In this document: one piece after another, positions 1 through 9,054 of the stretch
Layout of the letters: each line of letters opens with the position of its first letter
How positions within the stretch are numbered: position 1 is the stretch's first letter
NCBI RefSeq assembly: GCF_003481825.1
Contig: NZ_QULW01000017.1
Location: forward strand, 32,750 to 96,749
Reading direction: 5' to 3'
Source of the DNA: Clostridium sp. OM02-18AC
GTDB taxonomy: Bacteria > Bacillota > Clostridia > Lachnospirales > Lachnospiraceae
DNA: 64,000 bases
Translations under genes and position numbers: made by a program
Notes under the pieces: model-generated
Seen by the model: the letters and a program-made list of their open reading frames with translations, nothing else
The model's database searches: none
What the model was told of the DNA's origin: nothing

Positions 1-1
1 C

Positions 2-232
2 GGTATGCAGCTTGGCATCCATACAGGAACCCTGAATATGGGAGGTCTTGGCAAAAACTTTAAACTGATCTCTGTTTCTGCTTTCAATATCGAAGTGACG
101 GCAGGAGGTCCGGCGGCACAGCTGGAGCAGACCACACAGGCAGAGGAAGAAACAACAGAATCAGAAACAAGTACAGAAAACGACACGACAAAATTACAAG
201 ACACAGAGACGAGCGGCGCAAACGTCGGCTGA
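2..232 (+). CDS. C-terminal end of a YbbR-like domain protein (partial)
   Basis: The reading frame is open at the left edge, so the gene starts outside the window; the ATG at 5 is probably internal. The visible 76 residues contain a beta-rich stretch (GIHTGTL...FKLISVSAFNIEVT) that fits the end of a YbbR/CdaR-type repeat, in which 'sp..v.v.ie' closes each domain. A low-complexity tail rich in Thr, Glu and Ser follows. YbbR proteins (CdaR) are extracytoplasmic partners of the diadenylate cyclase CdaA. The assignment rests on a short pattern and is tentative; the tail could belong to another secreted protein. Confidence 0.4.
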   Translation, partial: GMQLGIHTGTLNMGGLGKNFKLISVSAFNIEVTAGGPAAQLEQTTQAEEETTESETSTENDTTKLQDTETSGANVG

Positions 233-248
233 CAGAAAGAGGGATAAC

Positions 249-512
249 ATGGTTAGCAGAAAAATTGTTATCAAAAATGTATCAGGACTTCATCTTCGCC
301 CTACCGGGGTGCTTTGCAATGAAGCCATCAAGTATAAATCATCCATTAAATTTCATTTTGGCAATACCACATCCAATGCAAAAAGTGTACTCAGCGTGCT
401 GGGTGCATGCATCAAATGTGGGGACGAAGTAGAGTTTATCTGCGAGGGACCAGATGAGCAGGAAGCACTTGACGGAGTCATTGGAGTCATCGAAAGCGGA
501 CTTGGGGAGTAA
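249..512 (+). CDS. ptsH: HPr phosphocarrier protein of the PTS
   Basis: An 87-residue protein of the usual HPr length. It carries the active-site histidine at H15 in GLHLRPTG (usual form GLHARP) and the regulatory serine S46 in NAKSVLSVLG, the target of HPr kinase in Firmicutes. HPr takes phosphate from enzyme I at His15 and passes it to sugar-specific EIIA domains in the cytoplasm. The gene for enzyme I follows 120 bp downstream on the same strand, the classic ptsHI order. A GAGGGATAAC stretch just before the ATG serves as a weak ribosome binding site. Confidence 0.93.
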   Translation: MVSRKIVIKNVSGLHLRPTGVLCNEAIKYKSSIKFHFGNTTSNAKSVLSVLGACIKCGDEVEFICEGPDEQEALDGVIGVIESGLGE

Positions 513-631
513 GAACGCCAGATGTATGATATCTGCAGATGCAGGATTGCCGAGCATGCATATTTGAACAGCAACGATGCATCGGCTGCAGTTTCATAAT
601 AGAAATCAATAATTAATAAGGAGGACGTATC

Positions 632-2350
632 ATGTTAAAAGGTACAAACGCTTCTTCCGGAATCGGCATTGGGAATGCCGTGATCGTAGAAGAAAAAGAA
701 TTGGTGATCCAGAGAGCGGCAGTTGCAGATGCAGCGGCTGAGGTAGAACGCTTTAAGGGGGCGCTCGAGAAAACTCTCAAGAAAACCGAAGAACTTGCAG
801 CAGATCTCGCAACCAGAGTAGGGGAGAAGGAAGCGGAGATCATGCAGGGGCATATGATGCTGCTTATGGATCCGATGCTGACGGGGGAGATTGAAAGCAC
901 TGTAACCGGCGAGGGCATCTGTGCAGAATATGCGATTGAGCAGGTATGTACGACCTATGCAGATATGTTTGCGGCAATGGACGATGAGCTGATGCAGCAG
1001 CGTGCAACCGATATGCGTGATATTAAGACCCGCATGCAGCGGGAACTGCTTGGCGTGGAGAGTGTGGACATTGCATCACTTCCGGCGGGCAGCGTTCTGG
1101 TAGCGAAAGATCTGACTCCGTCCATGACAGCAGGGATTAACCCGGAGCATGTGACGGGCATTGTAACAGAACTGGGTGGCAAGACTTCCCACAGTGCAAT
1201 TCTTGCCCGCGCATTGGAAATTCCAGCTGTGGTAGCAGTGCCGGATTTGATGAATCAGGTGAAAAACGGTCACGTGATCGTGCTGGATGGCAGTGAAGGT
1301 GTGGTTTATGTGGATCCAGACCAGACAGTGGTCGATGCGTTTTCTGAAAAGCGGGAAAAATTCCTGAAAGAGAAACAGGAACTGGAGCAGTATATTGGCA
1401 AACCAACCGTGACAAAGGACGGCGTGCACATTGAGCTGGTTGCAAACATCGGAAAACCGGAAGATCTGGAAAAGGTGTTCCAGTATGATGGCGAGGGTGT
1501 TGGTCTGTTCCGTACGGAGTTCTTATTTATGGACCGCACTGCCATGCCAACCGAGGAAGAGCAGTTTGAGGCCTACAAGGCTGTTGCTGAGGGCTTAAAG
1601 GGCAAGCCGGTCATCATCCGCACCCTGGACATCGGCGGCGACAAAGAAATTCCGTATATGGGTCTGACCAAAGATGAAAACCCGTTTTTGGGCTACCGTG
1701 CGATCCGTTTCTGTCTGGACCGTAAAGACGATGTATACAGACCACAGCTTCGTGCATTGCTTCGTGCCAGTGCTTACGGCAACATCAAGATCATGGTACC
1801 GATGGTCACCTGCATTGAGGAGCTTCGCGAGGCGAAAGCATTGATCGAAGAGATTAAGAAAGAATTAGATGAGAAGAATATCCCGTACAAGAAAGATATC
1901 GAAGTCGGTATCATGGTGGAGACGGCAGCTGCATCCCTGATGGCAGATGTCTTCGCAAAAGAGGCAGCGTTCTTCAGCATAGGAACCAATGACCTGACCC
2001 AGTACACCATGTCCGTAGACCGCGGAAACGATAAGGTATCTTATCTGTATTCCACATTCAATCCGGCAGTCCTGCGCAGCATTAAGCGCATCATCACCTG
2101 CGGCCGAGAAGCGGGAATTATGGTAGGTATGTGCGGCGAGGCGGCAAGTGATCCACTGATGATCCCGCTGCTTCTGGCATTTGGATTGAATGAGTTCAGT
2201 ATGAGTGCGTCTGCGATCCTGTATTCCAGAAAGCTGATCACCAATTACAGCATTGAGGAACTTCAGGCAGTGGCAGACAAGGCCATGAGCTTTGCGACTA
2301 CAGCGGAAGTGGAAGCATATATGCGGGAGTTTGCATCTGCACAGGCTTAA
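632..2350 (+). CDS. ptsI: Phosphoenolpyruvate-protein phosphotransferase (PTS enzyme I)
   Basis: A 572-residue protein of full enzyme I length. The order is an N-terminal HPr-binding helical domain, the phosphohistidine domain with GGKTSHSAILAR (the phosphorylated His is H187), and a C-terminal PEP-binding TIM barrel with the FRTEFLFMDR, GIMVE and MVGMCGEAASDP motifs. It autophosphorylates with PEP and transfers phosphate to HPr, starting the sugar PTS cascade. AAGGAGGACGT sits at a good distance from the ATG. The gene follows ptsH in the same direction, most likely as one operon. Confidence 0.95.
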   Translation: MLKGTNASSGIGIGNAVIVEEKELVIQRAAVADAAAEVERFKGALEKTLKKTEELAADLATRVGEKEAEIMQGHMMLLMDPMLTGEIESTVTGEGICAEYAIEQVCTTYADMFAAMDDELMQQRATDMRDIKTRMQRELLGVESVDIASLPAGSVLVAKDLTPSMTAGINPEHVTGIVTELGGKTSHSAILARALEIPAVVAVPDLMNQVKNGHVIVLDGSEGVVYVDPDQTVVDAFSEKREKFLKEKQELEQYIGKPTVTKDGVHIELVANIGKPEDLEKVFQYDGEGVGLFRTEFLFMDRTAMPTEEEQFEAYKAVAEGLKGKPVIIRTLDIGGDKEIPYMGLTKDENPFLGYRAIRFCLDRKDDVYRPQLRALLRASAYGNIKIMVPMVTCIEELREAKALIEEIKKELDEKNIPYKKDIEVGIMVETAAASLMADVFAKEAAFFSIGTNDLTQYTMSVDRGNDKVSYLYSTFNPAVLRSIKRIITCGREAGIMVGMCGEAASDPLMIPLLLAFGLNEFSMSASAILYSRKLITNYSIEELQAVADKAMSFATTAEVEAYMREFASAQA

Positions 2351-2368
2351 TAAAAATCCAGATTTTGG

Positions 2369-2397
2369 GGCTGTCACCTGCATTGCAGGAGGCAGCC
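2369..2397 (+). terminator. Hairpin after ptsI
   Basis: A 14-bp stem (GGCTGTCACCTGCA / TGCAGGAGGCAGCC) with one mismatch and one wobble pair and no unpaired loop bases beyond the turn. There is no clear T-run after it, so it may be a weak or Rho-independent-like pause site between ptsI and the next gene. Confidence 0.4.
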
Positions 2398-2452
2398 ATT
2401 TATAAAACGATGAAACGGTTATACAAATACATTCACACGAGGAGAAAGAAAT

Positions 2453-3742
2453 ATGGCAGTCTACGTGATCTGTTATCTGGCATCTTACATTCTGGCGCGG
2501 TTTGACCATTATCTGTTATCCGGCCTGCTTCTTTTGGTGGCAGCCGGATGGCTTTATATGGAGGATTACCGGAAATATAAGAACCTGATCCATTTGCGTG
2601 GACTGTTTTCTTTATTCTGGGTAGGTGGCGAAGGGCTGGCCTGCATGAAACTCAGTAATCTGCAGACCGACTGGTCCCGCATGACCTGGTTCTGTCTGTT
2701 CCTGGCATACATAGGCTTCTGGCTGGTATTTGAGATTCTGGTCCGTGTCTATGGTTCCGGTTATGACAGTTATGGACGGTGGAGAAGTTTTTCCGGGGAT
2801 CCGAAACCGGTGTTTACCATGATCTGCGGACTGACGGTATTATCACTGGGATGTTTTATTGCGGAGGCGGTGGTGCTTGGATATGTTCCTCTGTTTTTGC
2901 GGGGAGTGCCGCATGCCTATTCGGAATTTCATCTGACCGGAGTACATTATTTTACCGTATCCTGTGTGCTGGTTCCGTCGCTGACGGTGCTGTATATTCA
3001 TATGCGGAACGGACGGGGCAGTGAGAAGCTTCTCATTGCAGCCCTGGTCATGACGACCATTTCCATGCTGATCCCGATCTTATGTGTATCCAGATTCCAG
3101 CTTGTTTTTGCCGTGCTTTTGGCGGCGTTTACGTATATTTCCCTGCAGAAAATGTTTCACCCTGGCTGGCTTTTTGCGCTGTTTGTGGTGTTGCTCCCGT
3201 TTTACCTGATCCTCACGGTAGCACGAAGCCACAACATTGAATATTTAAACGGAATTTTTGAAATGAAGCGCACATCCATGCCGATCTTCATCAGTCAGCC
3301 ATACATTTACATTGCCAATAATTACGACAATTTTAACTGTCTGGTGGAGGCACTGCCAGGACACAGCTTTGGACTGAAGGGACTGTTTCCATTGTGGGCA
3401 TTGTCAGGACTGAAATTTTTCTTCCCGCAGCTGATCCATTTTCCGATTTATGTAGATAAAACGGAGCTCACAACCCTCACGCTTTTTTACGATGCTTATT
3501 ATGATTTTGGCTGGATCGGTGTGCTGTTTTTTTCCTGCATTCTGGGTGCCATTGCCTATATTCTGGTGGTGAAACTCAGAGAGATGAGAAATCCGCTTGG
3601 CTATCTGCTGTATGCACAGTTTGCCGCATATCTGATGCTGTCCTTTTTTACGACCTGGTTTTCCAATACGACGACCTGGTTTTATCTGATCCTGACAGGA
3701 GCGATGGCTTTGTTTTACCATTTGAGGGCAAGCCGCTGGTAA
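2453..3742 (+). CDS. Oligosaccharide repeat-unit polymerase-like membrane protein
   Basis: A 429-residue, strongly hydrophobic protein with about ten to twelve membrane segments along its length and a longer soluble loop near residues 270-330 (SQPYIYIANNYDNFNCLVEAL). This profile, with a large loop late in the sequence, fits the O-antigen/oligosaccharide repeat-unit polymerase group (Wzy-like). Such enzymes join lipid-linked sugar units at the outer face of the membrane. AGGAGAAAG precedes the ATG. No other polysaccharide genes lie next to it, so the substrate is unknown. The family call rests on overall pattern, not on a diagnostic motif. Confidence 0.55.
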   Translation: MAVYVICYLASYILARFDHYLLSGLLLLVAAGWLYMEDYRKYKNLIHLRGLFSLFWVGGEGLACMKLSNLQTDWSRMTWFCLFLAYIGFWLVFEILVRVYGSGYDSYGRWRSFSGDPKPVFTMICGLTVLSLGCFIAEAVVLGYVPLFLRGVPHAYSEFHLTGVHYFTVSCVLVPSLTVLYIHMRNGRGSEKLLIAALVMTTISMLIPILCVSRFQLVFAVLLAAFTYISLQKMFHPGWLFALFVVLLPFYLILTVARSHNIEYLNGIFEMKRTSMPIFISQPYIYIANNYDNFNCLVEALPGHSFGLKGLFPLWALSGLKFFFPQLIHFPIYVDKTELTTLTLFYDAYYDFGWIGVLFFSCILGAIAYILVVKLREMRNPLGYLLYAQFAAYLMLSFFTTWFSNTTTWFYLILTGAMALFYHLRASRW

Positions 3743-3898
3743 TTTTATAAAGAATCCTGTATAATAATGCAAAAGGGTACAATGCAGCTTTCGCTACAGA
3801 GTCATCTGGTGAGAGCTGCTTTGCTATATACCGTAACTGTGAAAATAGGAAGCAGTTATGGGATATCAATGATATTTTGTGATGAGGAGGATATGAAA

Positions 3899-5095
3899 AT
3901 GATTTCAAAAAAGATGAATCCGCTGGTCCAGAATAATTCTGTGATCCGTGTCATGTTCGAAGAAGGAAAACGGCTGGCAGCCATTTATGGTGCAGAGAAT
4001 GTGTACGATTTCAGTCTTGGAAATCCGAATGTACCGGCGCCGCAGGAAGTAGAAGATTCCATTCTTGAAACGTTAAAGGAAGAAGATTCCACCTTTGTTC
4101 ACGGCTATATGAGCAACTCTGGTTATGAGGATGTGCGGGAGACCATCGCGCAGGATTTAAACCGCCGTTTCGGGACGAACTTCCACCAGGGAAATATCCT
4201 GATGACGGTAGGTGCAGCCAGTGGCCTGAATATCATTTTAAAGACCATCCTGGATCCGGAGGATGAAGTTCTGACCTTTGCTCCTTATTTTGTAGAATAT
4301 GGCAACTATGTGCGCAACTACGATGGGAAGCTGATCGTCGTTTCACCGAATACCAAAGACTTCCAGCCAAATCTGGAAGAATTTGCCCAGAAGATCACGG
4401 CGCGTACCAAGGCAGTCATCATCAACACCCCAAACAATCCGACCGGTGTCATTTATTCCGATGAAACACTTACCCGTCTGGCCGATATTCTCCGTGCAAA
4501 GAGTGCAGAGTTTGGAACCGAGATCGTGCTGATCTCCGATGAGCCGTACCGCGAGCTGGCTTACGATGGAGCAGTTGTGCCATATGTGACAAAATATTAT
4601 GCCAATACGGTAGTTTGTTATTCATACAGTAAATCTCTGTCCCTGCCGGGAGAACGTATCGGCTATCTGGTCATTCCGGACGAGCTGACTGACAGTGCAG
4701 AGGTATTTACAGCGGCAACCATCGCAAACCGCGTGATCGGCTGTGTCAATGCCCCGTCCCTGATCCAGAGAGTCATCAAACGCTGCATTGAAAAAGGCGC
4801 AGCAGTGAATCTGGATGCTTATGACAAAAACCGGAACCTGCTCTATAACAGTTTAAAGAAGTTTGGATTTGAGTGCATCAAACCGGAGGGCGCTTTCTAT
4901 CTTTTTGTAAAGGCTCCGATCGCAGACGATAAAGAATTCTGTGCGCAGGCTCAGAAGCATAATCTGTTACTGGTGCCGGGAAGCTCTTTTGCATGTCCTG
5001 GTTATGTGCGGATTGCTTACTGCGTATCGTATCAGCAGATTGAGCGTTCCCTGCCGGCATTTGAGGCAGTCGCAAAAGAATATGGACTGTGCTAA
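3899..5095 (+). CDS. PLP-dependent aminotransferase, class I/II (AspB-like)
   Basis: A 398-residue protein from the ATG at 3899, chosen because GAGGAGG at 3884-3890 lies 8 bases upstream; the ATG at 3893 is too close and the longer open frame to 3767 has no signal. Family features are the FSLGNPN N-terminus, NTPNNPTGV, DEPYREL and the PLP lysine K245 in YSYSKSLSLPGERIGY. Enzymes of this type move the amino group of aspartate or other amino acids to 2-oxo acids. The donor cannot be fixed from sequence. hisC follows 124 bp downstream, which may hint at an amino-acid biosynthesis group. Confidence 0.85.
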   Translation: MISKKMNPLVQNNSVIRVMFEEGKRLAAIYGAENVYDFSLGNPNVPAPQEVEDSILETLKEEDSTFVHGYMSNSGYEDVRETIAQDLNRRFGTNFHQGNILMTVGAASGLNIILKTILDPEDEVLTFAPYFVEYGNYVRNYDGKLIVVSPNTKDFQPNLEEFAQKITARTKAVIINTPNNPTGVIYSDETLTRLADILRAKSAEFGTEIVLISDEPYRELAYDGAVVPYVTKYYANTVVCYSYSKSLSLPGERIGYLVIPDELTDSAEVFTAATIANRVIGCVNAPSLIQRVIKRCIEKGAAVNLDAYDKNRNLLYNSLKKFGFECIKPEGAFYLFVKAPIADDKEFCAQAQKHNLLLVPGSSFACPGYVRIAYCVSYQQIERSLPAFEAVAKEYGLC

Positions 5096-5219
5096 ATTCC
5101 AGGGAGATCTTGCACGGAAAAAAGAATCTGATTTTGCATCAGTTCCTGTGCCGGACAGCAAAGATTTGTCTGACACAGCAGCTGCTATTCGGACAGACAA
5201 ACAACAGGAGGACACGAAG

Positions 5220-6278
5220 ATGAGAGCATGGGAGAGTAATATTCGTAAAGTAGTTCCTTATGTACCGGGGGAGCAGCCGAAAGGGGACCGGCTGATCAAG
5301 TTAAATACCAATGAAAATCCATATCCGCCAGCACCAGGGGTGGAAAACGCGCTGAAGAATATGGAAATGGACCGTTTCCGCAAATATCCGGATCCGACGG
5401 CATCCGATCTGGTTCATGTACTGGCAGAGTATTATGGCGTAGGGGATGATCAGGTGTTTGTAGGTGTTGGCTCGGACGATGTCATTGCCATGAGCTTTTT
5501 GACGTTCTTTAACTCCAAAAAGCCGGTTTTATTTCCGGATGTGAGCTATTCCTTCTATAAAGTATGGGCAGATCTGTTCCAGGTCCCTTACGAGACACCG
5601 GCTCTGGACGAACAGTTTTGTATCCGCCCGGAGGATTATTACCGCGAAAATGGAGGAGTGATCTTCCCAAACCCGAATGCGCCGACCGGACTTCTGTTAT
5701 CTTTAGAAGCGGTAGAAGATATCATCCGTCACAATCAGGATGTGGTTGTGATCGTGGATGAAGCTTATATCGATTTTGGCGGAAAATCAGCTCTGGAGCT
5801 GATTCAGAAATACGAGAACCTGCTGGTCGTGCAGACCTTCAGTAAATCCCGTTCCATGGCTGGTATGCGTATCGGATTTGCAATCGGACACCCGGATCTC
5901 ATCAAGGCACTGAATGATGTGAAGTATTCTTACAACTCCTACACCATGAATATGCCATCTCTGGTTTTAGGAACCGAAGCTGTGAAAGACGATGTCTATT
6001 TCAAAGAAACCGTGCAGAAAATCATCGACACCAGGGAATGGTCCAAAACCCGGCTGACGGAACTTGGCTTTACTTTCCCGGATTCCATGTCCAACTTTAT
6101 TTTTGCGTCTCACAACCGTGTTCCGGCAAAAGAATTGTTTGAGGCATTGAAACAGCAGCAGATCTATGTGCGTTACTTTGACCAGCCGCGCCTTTCTAAT
6201 TACCTGCGCATCAGCATCGGTACGCGGGAAGAGATGGAAGCATTGTTTGCATTTCTGGAGAAATATTTGGCAGAGTAG
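5220..6278 (+). CDS. hisC: Histidinol-phosphate aminotransferase-like enzyme
   Basis: A 352-residue protein starting at the ATG at 5220 behind ACAGGAGGACACGAAG; the open frame extends further upstream over the end of the previous gene but without a start signal. It has the HisC-typical KLNTNENPYPP start, FPNPNAPTG, VDEAYIDFGG and the PLP lysine K209 in TFSKSRSMAGMRIG. HisC converts imidazole-acetol phosphate and glutamate to histidinol phosphate. In Firmicutes close relatives can also act on aromatic amino acids, and no other his genes are near, so the exact in vivo role is less certain than the family. Confidence 0.82.
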   Translation: MRAWESNIRKVVPYVPGEQPKGDRLIKLNTNENPYPPAPGVENALKNMEMDRFRKYPDPTASDLVHVLAEYYGVGDDQVFVGVGSDDVIAMSFLTFFNSKKPVLFPDVSYSFYKVWADLFQVPYETPALDEQFCIRPEDYYRENGGVIFPNPNAPTGLLLSLEAVEDIIRHNQDVVVIVDEAYIDFGGKSALELIQKYENLLVVQTFSKSRSMAGMRIGFAIGHPDLIKALNDVKYSYNSYTMNMPSLVLGTEAVKDDVYFKETVQKIIDTREWSKTRLTELGFTFPDSMSNFIFASHNRVPAKELFEALKQQQIYVRYFDQPRLSNYLRISIGTREEMEALFAFLEKYLAE

Positions 6279-6408
6279 GTTGTTTTGTTAACAGCAACAA
6301 AATGGGCTTTGAAAGAATAAAAGGAAAACGATCGGGGAAAAGTATGAAAACAGTTCACTGATTCCACATAATCTGATGAAAGGCAGATAAGGATAAGAAG
6401 GTGATTGT

Positions 6409-7521
6409 ATGGACAGACGTTATGCCCGTTTGATTTTAAATATTGTGATCCCGGCAGTGGAGATTTTACTGGTCTGTCTGCTGGGGCCAAAACTCTTGAA
6501 ATTTTTTATGCCATTTGTGATCGGCTGGATCATTGCCATGATTGCCAACCCGCTGGTCCGTTTTTTGGAGAGCAAGGTAAAATTGGTACGTAAACACAGT
6601 TCTGCATTGATCGTGATCGCAGTATTGGCACTGATCATCGGACTGGGATATTTCCTGATATCACGGCTGGTTATGCAGGCAGTCGAACTGGCAAAAGACC
6701 TGCCGCTGTTATATGATACATTATCAGAAGATCTGCAGGCAATTGCAGCCCGGTTTTCCAGCCTGTTTTCCAGACTTCCGACCGATGTACAGACAAACTG
6801 GCAGGAACTGGTTGGAAACATTGGTCATGCTGCCAGTCTTCTGGTACAGAAGATTGCATCGCCGACGGTAGAAGTGGCTGGAAATGTAGCAAAGGGAATC
6901 CCGAATGCGCTGGTCAATGTTGTGGTAACGATTCTATCGTCCTATTTCTTCATTGCAGAACAGGATAAGATCATCGAATTCTGGAAAAAATATCTGCCGG
7001 AAAGCGCGAAGGATTATGGCCGGTACTTAAAGAATGATGTCAAAAAACTGATTGGCGGCTATTTTCTTGCCCAGTTTCGTATTATGTTTGTCGTAGGTGC
7101 TATCCTCATCGTGGGATTTCTGATCCTGGGGATTAAGTACACATTTCTGCTTGGTGTACTGGTGGCAGTCCTTGATTTTCTGCCGCTCTTTGGAACCGGA
7201 ACGGTTCTGATTCCGTGGGCACTGTTTAAGCTTTTGTCTGCGGATTACGCGCTGGCAGCAGGACTTGCGCTCCTCTATGTACTGACTCAGGTGATCCGTC
7301 AGGTGATCCAGCCCAAGATCGTGGGCGATTCCATGGGACTTTCGCCGCTGTGGACACTGGTTTTTCTGTATCTGGGATTCAAACTTCACGGGATATCCGG
7401 CATGATCATCGCCGTGCCGGTCGGAATCTTTCTGATGAATCTCTATGAATATGGTGCGTTCGACCGGATGATTGAAAGCGCGAAAGAACTGGCAGAAGAA
7501 GTGAGGAAAGTGCGCAAATAA
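6409..7521 (+). CDS. AI-2E family transporter (PerM/YtvI-like)
   Basis: A 370-residue membrane protein with paired N-terminal membrane segments, a long amphipathic soluble region (about residues 85-190) and a C-terminal group of hydrophobic segments containing LVAVLDFLPLFGTGTVLIPWAL. The DxxPxxGxxxxxxPW pattern is typical of the AI-2E/PerM family. Members include TqsA-like exporters and sporulation protein YtvI. The substrate cannot be read from sequence. The stop codon lies at the outer edge of a large inverted repeat shared with the convergent neighbour. Confidence 0.8.
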   Translation: MDRRYARLILNIVIPAVEILLVCLLGPKLLKFFMPFVIGWIIAMIANPLVRFLESKVKLVRKHSSALIVIAVLALIIGLGYFLISRLVMQAVELAKDLPLLYDTLSEDLQAIAARFSSLFSRLPTDVQTNWQELVGNIGHAASLLVQKIASPTVEVAGNVAKGIPNALVNVVVTILSSYFFIAEQDKIIEFWKKYLPESAKDYGRYLKNDVKKLIGGYFLAQFRIMFVVGAILIVGFLILGIKYTFLLGVLVAVLDFLPLFGTGTVLIPWALFKLLSADYALAAGLALLYVLTQVIRQVIQPKIVGDSMGLSPLWTLVFLYLGFKLHGISGMIIAVPVGIFLMNLYEYGAFDRMIESAKELAEEVRKVRK

Positions 7522-7544
7522 ACAATATTGCACGATAACGAATG

Positions 7545-7600
7545 AGGGGCGAAAGTTCCCGCAGCCGCCATGCATGGCGGCTGTGGGAACTTTCGCCCCT
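7545..7600. terminator. Long near-perfect palindrome between convergent genes (bidirectional terminator)
   Basis: Two 28-base arms (7545-7572 and 7573-7600) form an inverted repeat with no spacer and a single G/A difference that still allows a G-U pair. It starts AGGGGCGAAAGTTCCC and ends with the complement. A second, outer inverted repeat of 13 bases lies at 7521-7533 and 7629-7641 (AACAATATTGCAC / GTGCAATATTGTT), touching the stop codon of the AI-2E gene and the last codons of the DUF4349 gene. The position between convergent genes suggests bidirectional termination. Confidence 0.7.
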
Positions 7601-7623
7601 TTGATACTTACTGTGTTAAATTG

Positions 7624-8802
7624 TTACTGTGCAATATTGTTGTTGGATGAGGATGAGTCTTCTTTTGTGGTGATGTCTGATTTGATATTACTGTTTGCTT
7701 TGTTGCTTGTCTTTAACTTGCTTTTGCGAAGTCTCCGTTTTTTCCATATTTTCCGCAGAATCCATACGATGACCAGAATCAGAGCGGCCAGTACGATCAG
7801 GATTGGGAGATTGGATACAAACCATACGAGCAGGTCTACGGATGCGGTCTGTAACTGGTTCAGGCTGTGTGCAAATCCTTTCTGGATGCGGACCGGAATG
7901 GTGTCCGGGTCGGTGGCGGTGAGTACCTGAACCTCCTGTATGGAGAGGTAAACCGTGCTGTATACAACCTGGTTGTCGAGAGTTCGCAGCTGGGACTCCA
8001 GGGATTCAAGCTGATAGCGTACTTCGGACAGGCGGGATTCCAATGCAATCACGGCATCTACGGAGTCTGCTTTTTCTAAAAGAGCCCAAAGACGGTCCTG
8101 TTCTACCTGCAAAGTCTTTTTCCGGCTTGTTATGTCGGTGTATTGCAGGGTGACATCCTGGACATTTTCATTCTTATAGGTGATATTTCCCTGTGTGGAT
8201 ACTTCGGAAAGAAATGCATCGAGCTGGTCTGCCGGAATCCGGATCGTCATGTTAGAAGAACGCCGGGACTGATTGCCGGACCAGGTTAAGCTGTTGCCGG
8301 AAACATCCGATTGCTCAATATAGCCGCAGAAAGAAGCAACGGCATCGGATACAGACTGCAGGAGCGTATCAAATTCGCGTGTTTCCAGATCCAGATTGAC
8401 GTTGCGGATCAGTTTGCGTTCGGTAGGATCCTGGGCTGCTGCTGCATTTTGCGGAAGCTCTGTGCTTTCGGATCCATTTGAAAAAGTGTCTGAATCTGCC
8501 ACGTATGCCCCTGCGTCGACCGCAGCTTCCTCCACGGAATCACCTGCATCATTGGAGCGGAAAGATGCGGCTTCAGATTTGGAAAAGGCTGCAGGCATGC
8601 CAGCTCCGCCGGAAAATCCGCTGTTTGCTGCCACGTCGTAGGATGCGGCGGCTGTTTCTGTAAGATATGAGGCATTGGAAGCACTTCGCGATGCAGAACC
8701 ACAGGCGGTCAGACTGCTGGAAAGCAGGGAAAGGAAAAGGACAGCAGTAAGAAGTTTATGTTTTGCCTCACCTGTTTTGAATGGATATTTTTTCATGATC
8801 AC
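7624..8802 (-). CDS. DUF4349-containing lipoprotein
   Basis: A 392-residue protein on the minus strand with an N-terminal signal and a lipobox (SSSLTACGS, Cys at about residue 34). It continues with a Ser/Ala-rich low-complexity stretch, then the DUF4349 region from about residue 130 (RKLIRNVNLDLETREFDTLL). That region includes a coiled-coil segment (QVEQDRLWALLEKADSV...ALESRLSEVRYQLESLESQ), and a membrane helix follows near residues 325-350 before a basic tail. Family members are envelope proteins of unknown function. An AAGGAGGACGTGATC stretch precedes the start. It faces guaA divergently. Confidence 0.8.
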   Translation of the reverse strand: MIMKKYPFKTGEAKHKLLTAVLFLSLLSSSLTACGSASRSASNASYLTETAAASYDVAANSGFSGGAGMPAAFSKSEAASFRSNDAGDSVEEAAVDAGAYVADSDTFSNGSESTELPQNAAAAQDPTERKLIRNVNLDLETREFDTLLQSVSDAVASFCGYIEQSDVSGNSLTWSGNQSRRSSNMTIRIPADQLDAFLSEVSTQGNITYKNENVQDVTLQYTDITSRKKTLQVEQDRLWALLEKADSVDAVIALESRLSEVRYQLESLESQLRTLDNQVVYSTVYLSIQEVQVLTATDPDTIPVRIQKGFAHSLNQLQTASVDLLVWFVSNLPILIVLAALILVIVWILRKIWKKRRLRKSKLKTSNKANSNIKSDITTKEDSSSSNNNIAQ

Positions 8803-8917
8803 GTCCTCCTTTCTTTGCTTTCATTATCTCATATTCTGGAAATAAAACAAGGCGTTCCAGAGAATCTTAAGTGCTTGGAAAGTGAATTGTAAGGAAGGAT
8901 AATTTTTTGGAATCCAC

Positions 8918-8946
8918 TTGTATAGTACAATGATTTTAGGTATAAT
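8918..8946 (+). promoter_or_regulatory. Probable guaA promoter
   Basis: TTGTAT (8918-8923), a 17-base spacer and a perfect TATAAT (8941-8946). The leader before the GTG start is about 100 bases long. No purine riboswitch pattern was recognised in it. Confidence 0.6.
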
Positions 8947-9054
8947 AACGTGAGATATACCATGATGAGGCAAGCTTATCATTGTTGCTTACAAAAAGCG
9001 TATCCAGTAACAATGCGTTATTGTTTCATCATAATAAAATTAGGAGGAATACTC

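Noticed and set aside
8950..9054. Purine riboswitch in the guaA leader
   Set aside because: The conserved core of guanine or PRPP-type aptamers was not found.
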